Shown in pieces: positions 54,511-64,000 of a stretch of 64,000 bases of DNA (positions are counted from its first letter, which is position 1; each line of letters starts with the position of its first letter). The notes under the pieces are model-generated. The model did no database searches. It saw nothing but the letters and a program-made list of their open reading frames with translations, and was not told the DNA's origin. The stretch is taken from positions 17,752,354 through 17,816,353 of the forward strand of contig CM020620.1 of NCBI GenBank assembly GCA_009829735.1, given 5' to 3'. The DNA is from Pyropia yezoensis (Eukaryota; Rhodophyta; Bangiophyceae; Bangiales; Bangiaceae). A program made the translations under genes and the position numbers.

Positions 54511-54606
54511 ACTTAGTTACCTAAGCTTAGCTCTACTTAGTTACCTAAGCTTGGTTCGACTTAGAAACCTAAGTCTGATTTGACTTAGAAACCTAAGTCT
54601 GCCGTA
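54511..54606. repeat. Four 24-bp tandem hairpin repeats between convergent genes
   Basis: ACTTAGTTACCTAAGC starts at 54511 and 54535, and ACTTAGAAACCTAAGT at 54559 and 54583, an exact 24-base period. Each unit forms a short stem (ACTTAG with CTAAGT). The array sits between the antisense ORF stop (54196) and the pol stop (54678), just after another palindrome (AAGTTAACTT near 54483). A bidirectional terminator or poly(A) boundary is a reasonable inference. Confidence 0.75.
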
Positions 54607-54677
54607 ACCATGTCACACCCTACTTAGTAGGTATAAGCCTCACCCCCCAACAGCCGATGTCGGTGTCGGTTGGGTTG

Positions 54678-57600
54678 TTACAGTAGGCGTCGTCGCCTCA
54701 TGTAAGGCATGAGTAGTTGGCGGGGTATATTCGCCGCCTGTTCCCAGGTGGGTGAGTCGTATCCGACCCACATAACCTTGACGTACCAGGGTCCTGGTAT
54801 GTCCGGGTCGGTGTGTCCGACCACGCTCTCTACTTGGTATGGAATCCCATCCGGTCCCACCGGGTCATCCGACCGGTGGGTTGTAAGAGCTTCATGTAGC
54901 AACCCAGCCGGTACCGGCTGAGGCTGTTCCGGCTTCGGAGCAGGTGTGACATCATTCATACTGATGCGTTGGATCTCCGTATCGGAGTGTAAGATAACAG
55001 AGTGGTCATCTCTGTGGAGGATCTGGTACGGTCCCTTGACCGGTTGCCTAAGCTTGTTCCCTCGGAACTTCTGGTGTCTGATATAGACCCAGTCACCTGT
55101 TACCAGGGTTGCGTTGCGCACCCGTAGTCGGGCGTCGAAGTTCTTCTTGTATCGAAGTTGTGTTCTGTCAAGGGCACCCTTGAGCTTAGGAATCATCCAC
55201 GATAGCTTGGCCAACCAAGCTAGGTGGATGCGTTCGGCGGGTCGGCCCTTCGGTGTATCATACCGAGTGCACCTGCCTGGCGGCAGCGTCAGGTTACCGA
55301 CGCCTAGTGGCATGACCCACTCCAGCGGAGCAATGTTTGTGCTCCGATGTGGCCTGGCATTGTATGCCAGGGTGAGTACGGACAGAAGCCTGTCCCAAGT
55401 GTTCGTGTGCTCTGCCACGTAGCACTGTAGCATGTTGACGATGGTGCGGTTGAACCGCTCCACCTGCCCGTTGGACTGCGGGTGGTAGTCGGATGCCCGA
55501 CGTGGTTCGATACCGAACATGCCCAGGACCTTCGTGCAGAATGCCGACGTAAGGTTTGCTCCGTTATCGGAGAGGAGTTGCTTCATGACTCCGTATGCAC
55601 TGATCCAGTGGTCAACCACTGCGTTCATAATCGTGTATGCCGTATCATTCGGGATGGCTGCCGCTCGTGACAGCTTGGTGAATCGGTCAGACATGACCAG
55701 GATGTACCTGTTCCCTTCTTCCGTTACCGGAAGTGGCCCGAGTATGTCGATAGCGACTTGCTCGTTGGGCCCATCGGGTGGGAATAGCTTCATGGCAGAC
55801 GCCTGCCTATGTAGACTCATGCGGTTACGCGCACAGGGGTGGCATCCCCTTACGTGGTCGACCACGTCGACGGCCATTGCTGGCCAGTAGAAGAACCTTC
55901 GCATTGCTGCGAACATACGTGAACCCCCCGGGTGTCCGGCTGTAGGGTTCTCATGTTCTCGTTCCATGACGGCTTGCCGTAAGGACACGGGAACCACGAC
56001 TTGGTGTCGTCCATCGGCGGGTGCCCGCCGGTATATGAGTCCGTCTTCGTTCTCGGAGAAGATGCCGGCCGTACCGGCCAGGAGGTTAGCACGATGACGT
56101 CTACAGTCATCGTCGTTGGCCTGTGCCTCGCGGAAGTCCGCGAGGGTCAATGGGCACGCAAGGTGTGCCATGGTATGGTCAGCCATACCCTGGGTAGCAT
56201 TACCCACCATGCACACCGGTACTACCGGGATGTCCTCGTCCACCGGGCGGGTATCCCCGCTCGGTGTGTCGAGTCGAGACAACGCGTCTCCGAGGTGGTG
56301 GGTTGACCCAGCCTTATACACCGTGCGGTAGTCGTGCTCGGCCATCTTCAGCCTCCATCGGGCTAGCCTCCCATGGCTATCGGAATCCTTGTCACCAAGG
56401 TTGAGGAGCCATCGTAGGGGTTCGTGGTCGGACCTCACGATGAACCTGGAGCCCTCCAGGTATGGACGGAGCAGTTGCACTGCCCATATAACTCCGAGGC
56501 ATTCACGCTCGGTGGCACTATAGTTCCGCTCAGCCGGGTTGAGTGTCCGGCTGAAGTACCCTACCGGACGTAGGTCCGGGATAACGTTATCGGTACCGAT
56601 CAACGTCTCTCCCTGTAACAGGGTGCATCCCACTTGTGTATCACACGCATCGACATCGATGACGAAGGTACCCCGTCTATGCGGTAACGCAAGGATGGGT
56701 GGGGCTAGTAGGGCTCGCTTCAGCGACTCGAATGCCTCCTCTTCGCTAGGCGAAGGGGGTTGGAGTACCTTGGGTAAGGTACTGCTCGTAAGAACCGTTA
56801 ACGGTTTAGCTATCCGAGCGAAGTCCTTGACGAACCGTCGGTATACATTGCACATTCCCAGGAAGCTCTTGAGCTGCGTCTGGGTGTTAGGGAACCGGGC
56901 ATCCCGGAGTGCCCGGGTATTGGCTTCGAGTACCCCTAGTTTACCAGGGGTTATCTGGTGGCCCAGATATTCGACCGTCTGTTGGAAGAAGGCGCACTTC
57001 TTCAGACGCAGGGTTACCCCGGCGTTCCTCAAGAGGGTGAGTACCTCGTCAACATGTTGTACATGGTCATCCATGTTACGCGAGAAGACGATGACGTCAT
57101 CGAGGTACACTAGGCAGTTACGCCACTTCACCCCAGACAGTATGATGTCGATAGCCCGCTGGAATGTAGCGGGGGCGTTGGACAATCCGAAGGGCATCCT
57201 TAGGAACTCGTACACTCCACTGTGACAGACGAATGCCGTCTTGGGGATATCCTCGTCCGCCACCGGGATCTGCCAGTATCCGGCATTGCAGTCGATGGTG
57301 GTAAACACCGTAGCCTCCCCCAGGGAGTCGATGCATTCATCCATCCTTGGTAAAGGGTATGAGTCCTTCTTGGTAACCAAGTTGAGGCGTCGATAATCGA
57401 TGCAAAACCGAGGGGTTTGATCCTTCTTCGGCACAATAACGACTGGGGCACCCCATTCCGACATCGAAGGTCGGATCACCTTAGCTTCACTCATCCTCTT
57501 CACTTCTCCATCAACGATCTCTCGTTGCATAGGTCCCGCTCGGTGCGGTTGTGAGCGGGCGGGTCGTGCGCCTGGTACCAGGTCTATACGATGTTGGGTT

Positions 57601-58844
57601 GCCCCAATGGTCCCCAAGGCCCCGCCTGTCCACATAACGTCATGCTTTCTTAGCATCCGTCGTACCCCTTCGGCTACCGAAGGGGGAAGGTGGTCGAGGT
57701 CAGCCTCGGCCAGTGCCTTCAAGGCCTCTTGGTCCTTTGGCGGCAGGTCCGCCGGAGCCGCCGATGGGTTAGGCTTCCCGTCATCGGGTTGCTGTCGCTC
57801 GGTGGTCTCGGCGACCGCCAGTACTTCAAGTGGTTCCACTTGACCTTCCTTATCAGGGGTAAGGATATCTCCTTCGTAGAGTTCGGCAATCCCGAGGATA
57901 GTTCCCTTCGGGAGGGTGACTGCCTTACGGCGGTAGTTCGCCATCACTAGGAGGGACGACCCTTCTGCTGGGAGGTCTATGAGACCGTTGGCCATGGTCA
58001 ACCCATGGCGCTTGTACGTCCGTAGGTTGGACTGGACTCTGCAGATGCCTGCGAGGTCGCAGTTAACCGGGAGGACTGTCTCTGACAACGGCTCAAAGCG
58101 AGTCCGCTTGGCCAACCGAAGTGTCTTCGGCTCGACGCTTGTGTACACCTCAGCCACGTTAACGTGGCTTCCTTGTAGCGTCAGGTCCCTGACGATAGCC
58201 GTGTGTCCTCGCTTCGTCCCGTCGGCTTCTTGAAGCTCGACGGTCCTCCGGCCTGGCCGGATTGCATCAACGTGAACGTTGATGAAGGTGCACCCCAGTA
58301 TGCAGGGCACCGATAGCGTTTCACATACCAGGAAGTCAACTTCCGTGGTGAGATCCCCGATGGTAACCCGCAGCGACATCGCTGCGGTCGTACGAATGAG
58401 TCGACCATTCGCGTCCTTGATGGTAGGTCCTCGAGTCACTCTGACTCGTGGAAGCCACTTGTCCGGGAGGGTATCCTTCCGGATAAGGTTGGGTCCAGCC
58501 CCTGTATCCAGTACAGGGTAGTACGATCGTGTCGACTGGGAGTCAACCCCCAGTGTGGCTGATACCTTGAAGTTCTCCAAGGTAAACAACACATGTCCTA
58601 CACCGATATCCGGTGTAGCTCGGGCATCCTGAACGGGGCCCTTGTCTGGTTCAACGTGACGGGGCTTCCCGTCCTTTCCTCCCAACCTTGGAGGTTGGTC
58701 ATCAATCCCCTGACGCCGTGTCGTCGGGGCCGGAAGGTGTACCCGGGGGTTGATGCGGCGTCGGCTCAACCGCGCTCTCCGTGGGGCTTTCCCCGCGGTA
58801 CTCCGGGGTGGCTTGCTTGGGTAACCCCAGCGCCCCCCGGTCAT
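54678..58844 (-). CDS. Element D pol (protease, RT, RNase H, integrase, chromodomain)
   Basis: 1388 residues from the ATG at 58844, eight bases after the gag stop. Protease DTGAGPNLI at about residue 111; RT FCIDYRRLNLVTKKDSYPLP and YLDD at about 580; RNase H IDVDACDTQVGCTLL at about 725; integrase zinc site HENPTAGHPG...CHPCARN at about 965-1010; integrase core AIDILGPLP (about 1030), LSDNGANL and the QVERFNRT block. A C-terminal chromodomain-like module follows (YQVESVVGHTDPD, then VKVMWVGYDSPTWE, about 1335-1388), which in chromoviruses guides integration to heterochromatin. The frame is open from end to end and all domains expected of Ty3/gypsy are present, so it looks whole. Confidence 0.92.
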   Translation of the reverse strand: MTGGRWGYPSKPPRSTAGKAPRRARLSRRRINPRVHLPAPTTRRQGIDDQPPRLGGKDGKPRHVEPDKGPVQDARATPDIGVGHVLFTLENFKVSATLGVDSQSTRSYYPVLDTGAGPNLIRKDTLPDKWLPRVRVTRGPTIKDANGRLIRTTAAMSLRVTIGDLTTEVDFLVCETLSVPCILGCTFINVHVDAIRPGRRTVELQEADGTKRGHTAIVRDLTLQGSHVNVAEVYTSVEPKTLRLAKRTRFEPLSETVLPVNCDLAGICRVQSNLRTYKRHGLTMANGLIDLPAEGSSLLVMANYRRKAVTLPKGTILGIAELYEGDILTPDKEGQVEPLEVLAVAETTERQQPDDGKPNPSAAPADLPPKDQEALKALAEADLDHLPPSVAEGVRRMLRKHDVMWTGGALGTIGATQHRIDLVPGARPARSQPHRAGPMQREIVDGEVKRMSEAKVIRPSMSEWGAPVVIVPKKDQTPRFCIDYRRLNLVTKKDSYPLPRMDECIDSLGEATVFTTIDCNAGYWQIPVADEDIPKTAFVCHSGVYEFLRMPFGLSNAPATFQRAIDIILSGVKWRNCLVYLDDVIVFSRNMDDHVQHVDEVLTLLRNAGVTLRLKKCAFFQQTVEYLGHQITPGKLGVLEANTRALRDARFPNTQTQLKSFLGMCNVYRRFVKDFARIAKPLTVLTSSTLPKVLQPPSPSEEEAFESLKRALLAPPILALPHRRGTFVIDVDACDTQVGCTLLQGETLIGTDNVIPDLRPVGYFSRTLNPAERNYSATERECLGVIWAVQLLRPYLEGSRFIVRSDHEPLRWLLNLGDKDSDSHGRLARWRLKMAEHDYRTVYKAGSTHHLGDALSRLDTPSGDTRPVDEDIPVVPVCMVGNATQGMADHTMAHLACPLTLADFREAQANDDDCRRHRANLLAGTAGIFSENEDGLIYRRAPADGRHQVVVPVSLRQAVMEREHENPTAGHPGGSRMFAAMRRFFYWPAMAVDVVDHVRGCHPCARNRMSLHRQASAMKLFPPDGPNEQVAIDILGPLPVTEEGNRYILVMSDRFTKLSRAAAIPNDTAYTIMNAVVDHWISAYGVMKQLLSDNGANLTSAFCTKVLGMFGIEPRRASDYHPQSNGQVERFNRTIVNMLQCYVAEHTNTWDRLLSVLTLAYNARPHRSTNIAPLEWVMPLGVGNLTLPPGRCTRYDTPKGRPAERIHLAWLAKLSWMIPKLKGALDRTQLRYKKNFDARLRVRNATLVTGDWVYIRHQKFRGNKLRQPVKGPYQILHRDDHSVILHSDTEIQRISMNDVTPAPKPEQPQPVPAGLLHEALTTHRSDDPVGPDGIPYQVESVVGHTDPDIPGPWYVKVMWVGYDSPTWEQAANIPRQLLMPYMRRRRLL

Positions 58845-58852
58845 CCTTCCTC

Positions 58853-59857
58853 TTACTCGTTTCCCGCCCTTGGTAGGGTGCTGTCCGCCGTGACATCCGG
58901 CTGAGGAGGTGCCCCCTCGACGGCCAGTACTCCACCTGGAGCTGGCTGCCTACCCGGTGCGGGTCCGGGTGCTCGGGGGGGATACCCCCCGGTGGATGCC
59001 TTGCGTTGCGCCGCTGCCCGCCGAGACTCCTCGGGGATGAGTGGGCAGGAAGACACCCAGTGCTGGGGATCCCCACACAACATACATCCGGACGTGCCGG
59101 TCCCCCCTTGAGGTCGCATCGGGGTAGCCCCGTAGCTACGGTTGCCTCCCTCGGGCGCCCGAGTGCCTGCTCCCTGGTAGGCCTTGGGTCCTTGGGTCAA
59201 CCGGAACATGGACTCCCCCAACCGGTTGGGTCGGCCCGCAATCTGCGGGGGTGCCTCCGTGCGCACCGCCCATGTTGGCAAGGGTTGGTGCGGGTTACCC
59301 GTCACCGGGGAGTACCCCGTAGTCCGCACATACGGGACGCGCCGTCCCGTTCCTTCGTTGACCTGGAACTGGGTTCCAGCCGGGGCGATGTACGCTACCG
59401 TACCATGTTCATCAATCACCGGCGTCGCCGGTAGCAACAGGTGGCCCTGTTGGTCGACTAGAGGGTCACCCTCACCAATAGGGGTATGTTCGGTCGCCAC
59501 CAGTACTGGTGCGGCCTTACGTTCCACCTTCTCTTGCCTCGGTACCGGGGTAAGACTGGGCTTGCCTCCCTCACCCTTGGGCTTCGGGGCCAAGGCACAC
59601 TCCGGGTGTAGAACCCGGTAGGCGTCACCTAGGGACTTGCACATATGCATCAGTCGACTGAAGTTCGTCCGTGCCGTGTTGGCTCCCCGTGCGGATATCC
59701 GCACGTAGTTGGGTACTCCTGCGAACAGGATGGCTCGTAGCTCCCCTTCTCCGAGGAGCTTCCCCAGCTCGTAGTCGAGCTCTTGGATCCGGCGTCCAAA
59801 CATCTCCTCATCCTCCCAGGACTGGGCGGTGGCAGTGCGAAGGGCCCGATAGTGGTC
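58853..59857 (-). CDS. Element D gag, C-terminal part (N-terminus in gap)
   Basis: The visible part runs from the N gap to a TAA at 58853. It shows the end of the capsid (ELDYELGKLLGEGELRAILF, then NFSRLMHMCKSL), a P/G-rich linker and one CCHC knuckle (CMLCGDPQHWVSSC) before an A/P-rich tail. gag and pol are separate frames with a purine-rich spacer (gaggaagg) between the gag stop and the pol ATG, unlike the fused gag-pol of element C. Confidence 0.85.
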   Translation of the reverse strand, partial: DHYRALRTATAQSWEDEEMFGRRIQELDYELGKLLGEGELRAILFAGVPNYVRISARGANTARTNFSRLMHMCKSLGDAYRVLHPECALAPKPKGEGGKPSLTPVPRQEKVERKAAPVLVATEHTPIGEGDPLVDQQGHLLLPATPVIDEHGTVAYIAPAGTQFQVNEGTGRRVPYVRTTGYSPVTGNPHQPLPTWAVRTEAPPQIAGRPNRLGESMFRLTQGPKAYQGAGTRAPEGGNRSYGATPMRPQGGTGTSGCMLCGDPQHWVSSCPLIPEESRRAAAQRKASTGGYPPRAPGPAPGRQPAPGGVLAVEGAPPQPDVTADSTLPRAGNE

Positions 59858-60357
59858 NNNNNNNNNNNNNNNNNNNNNNNNNNNNNNNNNNNNNNNNNNN
59901 NNNNNNNNNNNNNNNNNNNNNNNNNNNNNNNNNNNNNNNNNNNNNNNNNNNNNNNNNNNNNNNNNNNNNNNNNNNNNNNNNNNNNNNNNNNNNNNNNNNN
60001 NNNNNNNNNNNNNNNNNNNNNNNNNNNNNNNNNNNNNNNNNNNNNNNNNNNNNNNNNNNNNNNNNNNNNNNNNNNNNNNNNNNNNNNNNNNNNNNNNNNN
60101 NNNNNNNNNNNNNNNNNNNNNNNNNNNNNNNNNNNNNNNNNNNNNNNNNNNNNNNNNNNNNNNNNNNNNNNNNNNNNNNNNNNNNNNNNNNNNNNNNNNN
60201 NNNNNNNNNNNNNNNNNNNNNNNNNNNNNNNNNNNNNNNNNNNNNNNNNNNNNNNNNNNNNNNNNNNNNNNNNNNNNNNNNNNNNNNNNNNNNNNNNNNN
60301 NNNNNNNNNNNNNNNNNNNNNNNNNNNNNNNNNNNNNNNNNNNNNNNNNNNNNNNNN
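59858..60357. other. Assembly gap, 500 N
   Basis: Exactly 500 N, probably an arbitrary scaffold gap. Element D gag runs into it from the left. The sequence on its right restarts at a point equal to 51734 in the left copy, so the gap hides either element ends or a misjoin. Confidence 0.99.
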
Positions 60358-60372
60358 TCCGCACCCGTTATC

Positions 60373-62817
60373 ATGTCCTATCCCCAGGTGCTTGAAGAGG
60401 AGGAAGACCTCCTGATCGGGGAGGAGATGGAGGACGACGCGCCTGTCCGGTCCCGACGCCGCGCGTTACGGGGTGAGCTCGTCTGACGACGACGGGCCTG
60501 CGGTGTCCGTCCGTCTGTCGGCCGGAGGACTGTCGTCCGTGTGCAGCGGCACGACGGTGCCGTCGGCCGGAGGTCAACCCGGCGGTCAACCGCGCGCGGC
60601 GGCTTCTACCCCCTCTCTGCCGGCTGCCCGGATGGGGCCTGGTGCCGGTGCCGGCTCACCGCAGGTACCTCAAGATGGTCCGCCCTGCGGCGGAGGTGGC
60701 GACCCGCAGCCGACTCCGGCTGGTCAAGGTGGTCCGGGGGGTCCGGGCGGTGACTCCTCGAGGCGGTCCCGACGTTGACGCGGGTGGTGGTGGCGGTGCG
60801 ACACCCGGTGCGGTGGGTCAAGACGGTGCGGGTGTCCGCACGGCCGGGCTCCGGCTCCGGAGGCTGTCCAAGTGCCTTCCACTTCCGAGGCGGGGGCTAC
60901 GCCGACGGGTGGTGCCGGCGCCGGTACCATACCTGCGGTGCCGCGGGTGTCGAGCGGTCAGACGCTCCTTCTCCCATGGCGGTTGACACCGGGAGTTACT
61001 CCGGGCGGGCGCCCGCCCTTCTTCTTCCTCCTCGGCCTCGTCCATCTCCGACGTCGGCCCCTCTGCCGGTGGTGCGTCCCCCGGCGCCCCCGATTCTTCC
61101 TGGTCCTGCCCGGGTTGCCCCGTTGGGTGGCGGCGTCGCCGTGGCGGCGGGTCAACCCGCCATGTCGGTGTCCGACTTGGTGGCTCGGGTTCGAGGCCTC
61201 ACGGTGCAAGAGTCGATGGAGTCCGATGGGCGTATGCGGGTGGACTTCCACCTGGTGCATCCCCGTGGGAATCCTCCCGGCGCGTCAAGGTGGACCCGTG
61301 CTGGGAGCGGGAGTTGGTGCGGCTGGTCAACCAGCCGAACGCGGTCCGGGTGGAACACCATTGGATCCTGAGTCAGCCGGACGACCGGCATGCGCAGCTC
61401 TGGCGCACCCGGGTGGGACGGGGTGAGGTCTACCTCGACCCCAACTTCGGGGTCTGCGACTTGATTGCCCCCGCGTTGCCGCGGGAGATTGACTACCCGG
61501 CTAGTGCTCGGGGATTGCGGCGGCGGCGGAGCCGGTTGCGTTTGGGGAGACGGTGAGCCGTACCGGTCGGTATCCCGACTTTGACTACTACCCGGGGGGT
61601 ACCCCCGTATCTGTCGTTGACGGCTCCCTACCCGCCCATGGCGGGGTTGAAGTCGGCGTCGAGTTGGCGACGTAACCATGGTGTCATGGCGGATGCGTTC
61701 CGCACGGATATAACGTGTGCGTTGCAGACCGGCAACGGTCGTGCTCCGGTATACACTCCCGTGCGCCCGCCGCTATGGCAGGAGGGTGGGAACCCGCCCC
61801 TGCTTTCCGGCTTGACACCGGCTCCTGCCTCCGATACTTCGGGAGTGTGTTGGCCTCCCGGCCGGTCCACCCGTTGCAGGGTACCTTCACCCTTGAGGTT
61901 ACCCTCGGGCAGGCTTCATCCTTCTTGCTGTCCGTCCGCCGGCAGGGTCGTCTGTTTCATCTTCCGACGGGTGTCCGTCGGCACATCGCGCAGTTGGGCG
62001 TGGATCTGATAGCCGCCAAGACCGGGTTGGCCCGGGAGTTCGAAGCCCTGCTGGCTGTTCACGATGCCGTGAACTGGGCTGGGGTGTTGGCCCTTCCCCC
62101 GTACCGGGACCCGCAGGCTGGGCTTCCCCCTTGCCTCGTCACTCGTTGCGTGTCCGGCGTACTCAGCCGGGTGAGCCTAGTTGCCATGGGTGGGCGTCCA
62201 CCGAGGCCGTTCCTGACCTGGGTATTCCCATGGTTATCCATGACCCTCTTCAGGTCCTTGCTCCGTGGTTCGGTTACCCGATGCCGGCGGCGATTGGCCG
62301 TCGTCCCCGAGAGTGGGGCTCTGTGGGTGGGGAGCGTGAGGTGTCCCGTCGTCGGGCGGAGTACCGCCGTGGTTACGGTGGAGCCCCTTCGGTAGGGTCC
62401 TACCGGGCCTCGTATCAGGTGCCACCGGCTCCGGTGGTAGCCGTGTCGGCTCCTGTGGCTCCTCTGGCTGCGCCAGTGTCACCTCCCGCTCCTGTCCTAC
62501 ATGACGGGGGTCCCCGTCTCTGGTATGAAGGCGTTGACGCCCTTGTTACCCGCGCAATGCGTGGGGGTCTCTCTGTTAGCTGGGGGGATATCCCCCCAGG
62601 TGCTGCGCTGGTTGGGTCAGCGCGTTGCTTTGGTGGCGTGCTGGACCGCCTCCAGAAAGCTCTGGAGGACGTGGAGGCTGGCCGCAGCACCCTCGTCCAG
62701 CTATGCACCGAGGTAACTCGGGTGGTCGACCGTCGTGACATTGCCGACCGGTGGAGCACGGAGGTATACGCGCTTACGCGTGAGTGGCCTCCCTCGGGCA
62801 GTGGGTCTACCCACTGA
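60373..62817 (+). pseudogene. D2 antisense ORF region
   Basis: Same protein as 51749-54196 with the same ATG (60373) and stop (62817), but the frame is not open throughout because of a handful of breaks. These may be sequencing errors in homopolymers rather than real decay. Confidence 0.75.
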
Positions 62818-63131
62818 GGAGTGCTATTTGTTTGTGAGGGAGAGGGCCCCGGCAACCCTTATGGTCGCCGGGTAGTAGTGAGTATAAACTCATCCCCCGC
62901 TGGGGGCATTCCTTGCCTCTGTTTGCTGCCCTGGGGAGTACCCCTTCTGGCTCAGTGGTGCCTTGCCTCCCGCCCAACTTCTTCCGGTTGGTTCATGCTT
63001 GGGGAGGTTATCCTCCCTCACTTTGTGTCTTGGCTTGGGGAGGTCATCCTCCCGTGTAAGCTCCCTAGTTACTTCGATATTATCGGAGTTAGCCGTTACC
63101 TTTAAGTTAACTTATTAAGGTTCATGTTTTT

Positions 63132-63227
63132 ACTTAGTTACCTAAGCTTAGCTCTACTTAGTTACCTAAGCTTGGTTCGACTTAGAAACCTAAGTCTGAT
63201 TTGACTTAGAAACCTAAGTCTGCCGTA
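63132..63227. repeat. D2 copy of the four 24-bp hairpin repeats
   Basis: The units at 63132, 63156, 63180 and 63204 are identical in sequence and spacing to those at 54511-54606. Confidence 0.75.
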
Positions 63228-63297
63228 ACCATGTCACACCCTACTTAGTAGGTATAAGCCTCACCCCCAACAGCCGATGTCGGTGTCGGTTGGGTTG

Positions 63298-64000
63298 TTA
63301 CAGTAGGCGTCGTCGCCTCATGTAAGGCATGAGTAGTTGGCGGGGTATATTCGCCGCCTGTTCCCAGGTGGGTGAGTCGTATCCGACCCACATAACCTTG
63401 ACGTACCAGGGTCCTGGTATGTCCGGGTCGGTGTGTCCGACCACGCTCTCTACTTGGTATGGAATCCCATCCGGTCCCACCGGGTCATCCGACCGGTGGG
63501 TTGTAAGAGCTTCATGTAGCAACCCAGCCGGTACCGGCTGAGGCTGTTCCGGCTTCGGAGCAGGTGTGACATCATTCATACTGATGCGTTGGATCTCCGT
63601 ATCGGAGTGTAAGATAACAGAGTGGTCATCTCTGTGGAGGATCTGGTACGGTCCCTTGACCGGTTGCCTAAGCTTGTTCCCTCGGAACTTCTGGTGTCTG
63701 ATATAGACCCAGTCACCTGTTACCAGGGTTGCGTTGCGCACCCGTAGTCGGGCGTCGAAGTTCTTCTTGTATCGAAGTTGTGTTCTGTCAAGGGCACCCT
63801 TGAGCTTAGGAATCATCCACGATAGCTTGGCCAACCAAGCTAGGTGGATGCGTTCGGCGGGTCGGCCCTTCGGTGTATCATACCGAGTGCACCTGCCTGG
63901 CGGCAGCGTCAGGTTACCGACGCCTAGTGGCATGACCCACTCCAGCGGAGCAATGTTTGTGCTCCGATGTGGCCTGGCATTGTATGCCAGGGTGAGTACG
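63298..64000 (-). CDS. D2 pol C-terminal part (cut by window end)
   Basis: Encodes the last ~234 residues of the element D pol, from the integrase C-terminal region (NIAPLEWVMPLGVGN) through the chromodomain (VKVMWVGYDSPTWE) to the stop at 63298. The sequence appears identical to the matching part of 54678-58844, and the frame is open to the window edge. Confidence 0.88.
   Translation of the reverse strand, partial: VLTLAYNARPHRSTNIAPLEWVMPLGVGNLTLPPGRCTRYDTPKGRPAERIHLAWLAKLSWMIPKLKGALDRTQLRYKKNFDARLRVRNATLVTGDWVYIRHQKFRGNKLRQPVKGPYQILHRDDHSVILHSDTEIQRISMNDVTPAPKPEQPQPVPAGLLHEALTTHRSDDPVGPDGIPYQVESVVGHTDPDIPGPWYVKVMWVGYDSPTWEQAANIPRQLLMPYMRRRRLL

Larger units (their letters stand above)
50800..59857 (-). 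mobile_element. Element D: Ty3/gypsy chromovirus with antisense ORF
   Basis: Minus-strand element, 3' end on the left. Parts from left to right: 3' LTR (50800-51162), polypurine tract, a plus-strand antisense ORF (51749-54196), four hairpin repeats (54511-54606), pol (54678-58844) and gag (58853 to the N gap at 59858). Its 5' LTR falls in the gap. pol and the antisense ORF are open and look whole, so this copy is probably young. It is close to elements A and B in gag, protease and RT. Confidence 0.9.
60358..64000 (-). mobile_element. Second copy of element D (D2), partial
   Basis: Collinear, nearly identical repeat of 51734-55380 that ends at the window edge. The length difference over 3.6 kb is about 4 bases, and the differences I noticed are mostly single-base length changes in homopolymers. 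It contains the antisense ORF region, the hairpin repeats and the start of pol. It is either a tandem D copy or a second, less polished contig of the same locus. Confidence 0.85.

Noticed and set aside
54511-54606. CRISPR-like or satellite array
   Set aside because: Four short units inside a retrotransposon, repeated exactly in its second copy; better read as part of the element.

Overview
The window is nuclear DNA of a GC-rich eukaryote. It holds spliceosomal introns of about 100-130 bp in a RecQ-type helicase gene, nested chromodomain-bearing Ty3/gypsy (chromovirus) LTR retrotransposons, a hAT-like element with 8-bp target duplications, and long poly-C and (GCC)n tracts. No prokaryotic operon, rRNA, tRNA or CRISPR array was recognised. 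A GC-rich alga such as a bangiophycean red alga would fit, but this is a guess from composition and repeat content.

Layout. 1-22480 is a nest of retrotransposon fossils. Element A (minus strand) is split by element B (plus, 1385-19108), and B is split by element C (plus, 5070-12437). LTR divergence agrees with the nesting order: about 12 differences in 873 bp for C and 9 in 351 bp for B. 22481-24196 is low-complexity GC-rich DNA. 24197-26421 is a three-exon RecQ-type helicase on the minus strand. 27882-29133 is a candidate gene with a possible GCR1_C-like C-terminus. 29134-34890 is almost all low-complexity sequence with one OTU-protease-like exon. 34869-40432 is element E (minus), with open gag and pol frames. 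42884-45997 is a 1037-residue intact frame that looks like a Crinkler/RHS-type P-loop NTPase fused to a PD-(D/E)XK-like nuclease. 47490-47876 is a decayed IS630/Tc1-like transposase N-terminus. 49558-50679 is a non-autonomous hAT-like element. 50800-59857 is element D (minus). A 500-N gap follows, and 60358-64000 repeats part of D almost exactly.

Most notable system. Elements B and D belong to different subfamilies, yet both carry an extra large reading frame between pol and the 3' LTR, on the strand opposite to pol and tail-to-tail with it (51749-54196 in D; a decayed homologue at 15677-18390 in B). The two proteins share scattered conserved blocks, so selection on the protein is likely. I recognise no known domain. 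In D the convergent gene ends are separated by four exact-period 24-bp hairpin repeats, and the adjacent LTR has a palindromic TATA-like site that could fire toward the antisense gene.

The host-like genes (helicase, GCR1_C-like protein, OTU fragment, NTPase-nuclease) are isolated islands among the repeats and show no operon-like linkage.
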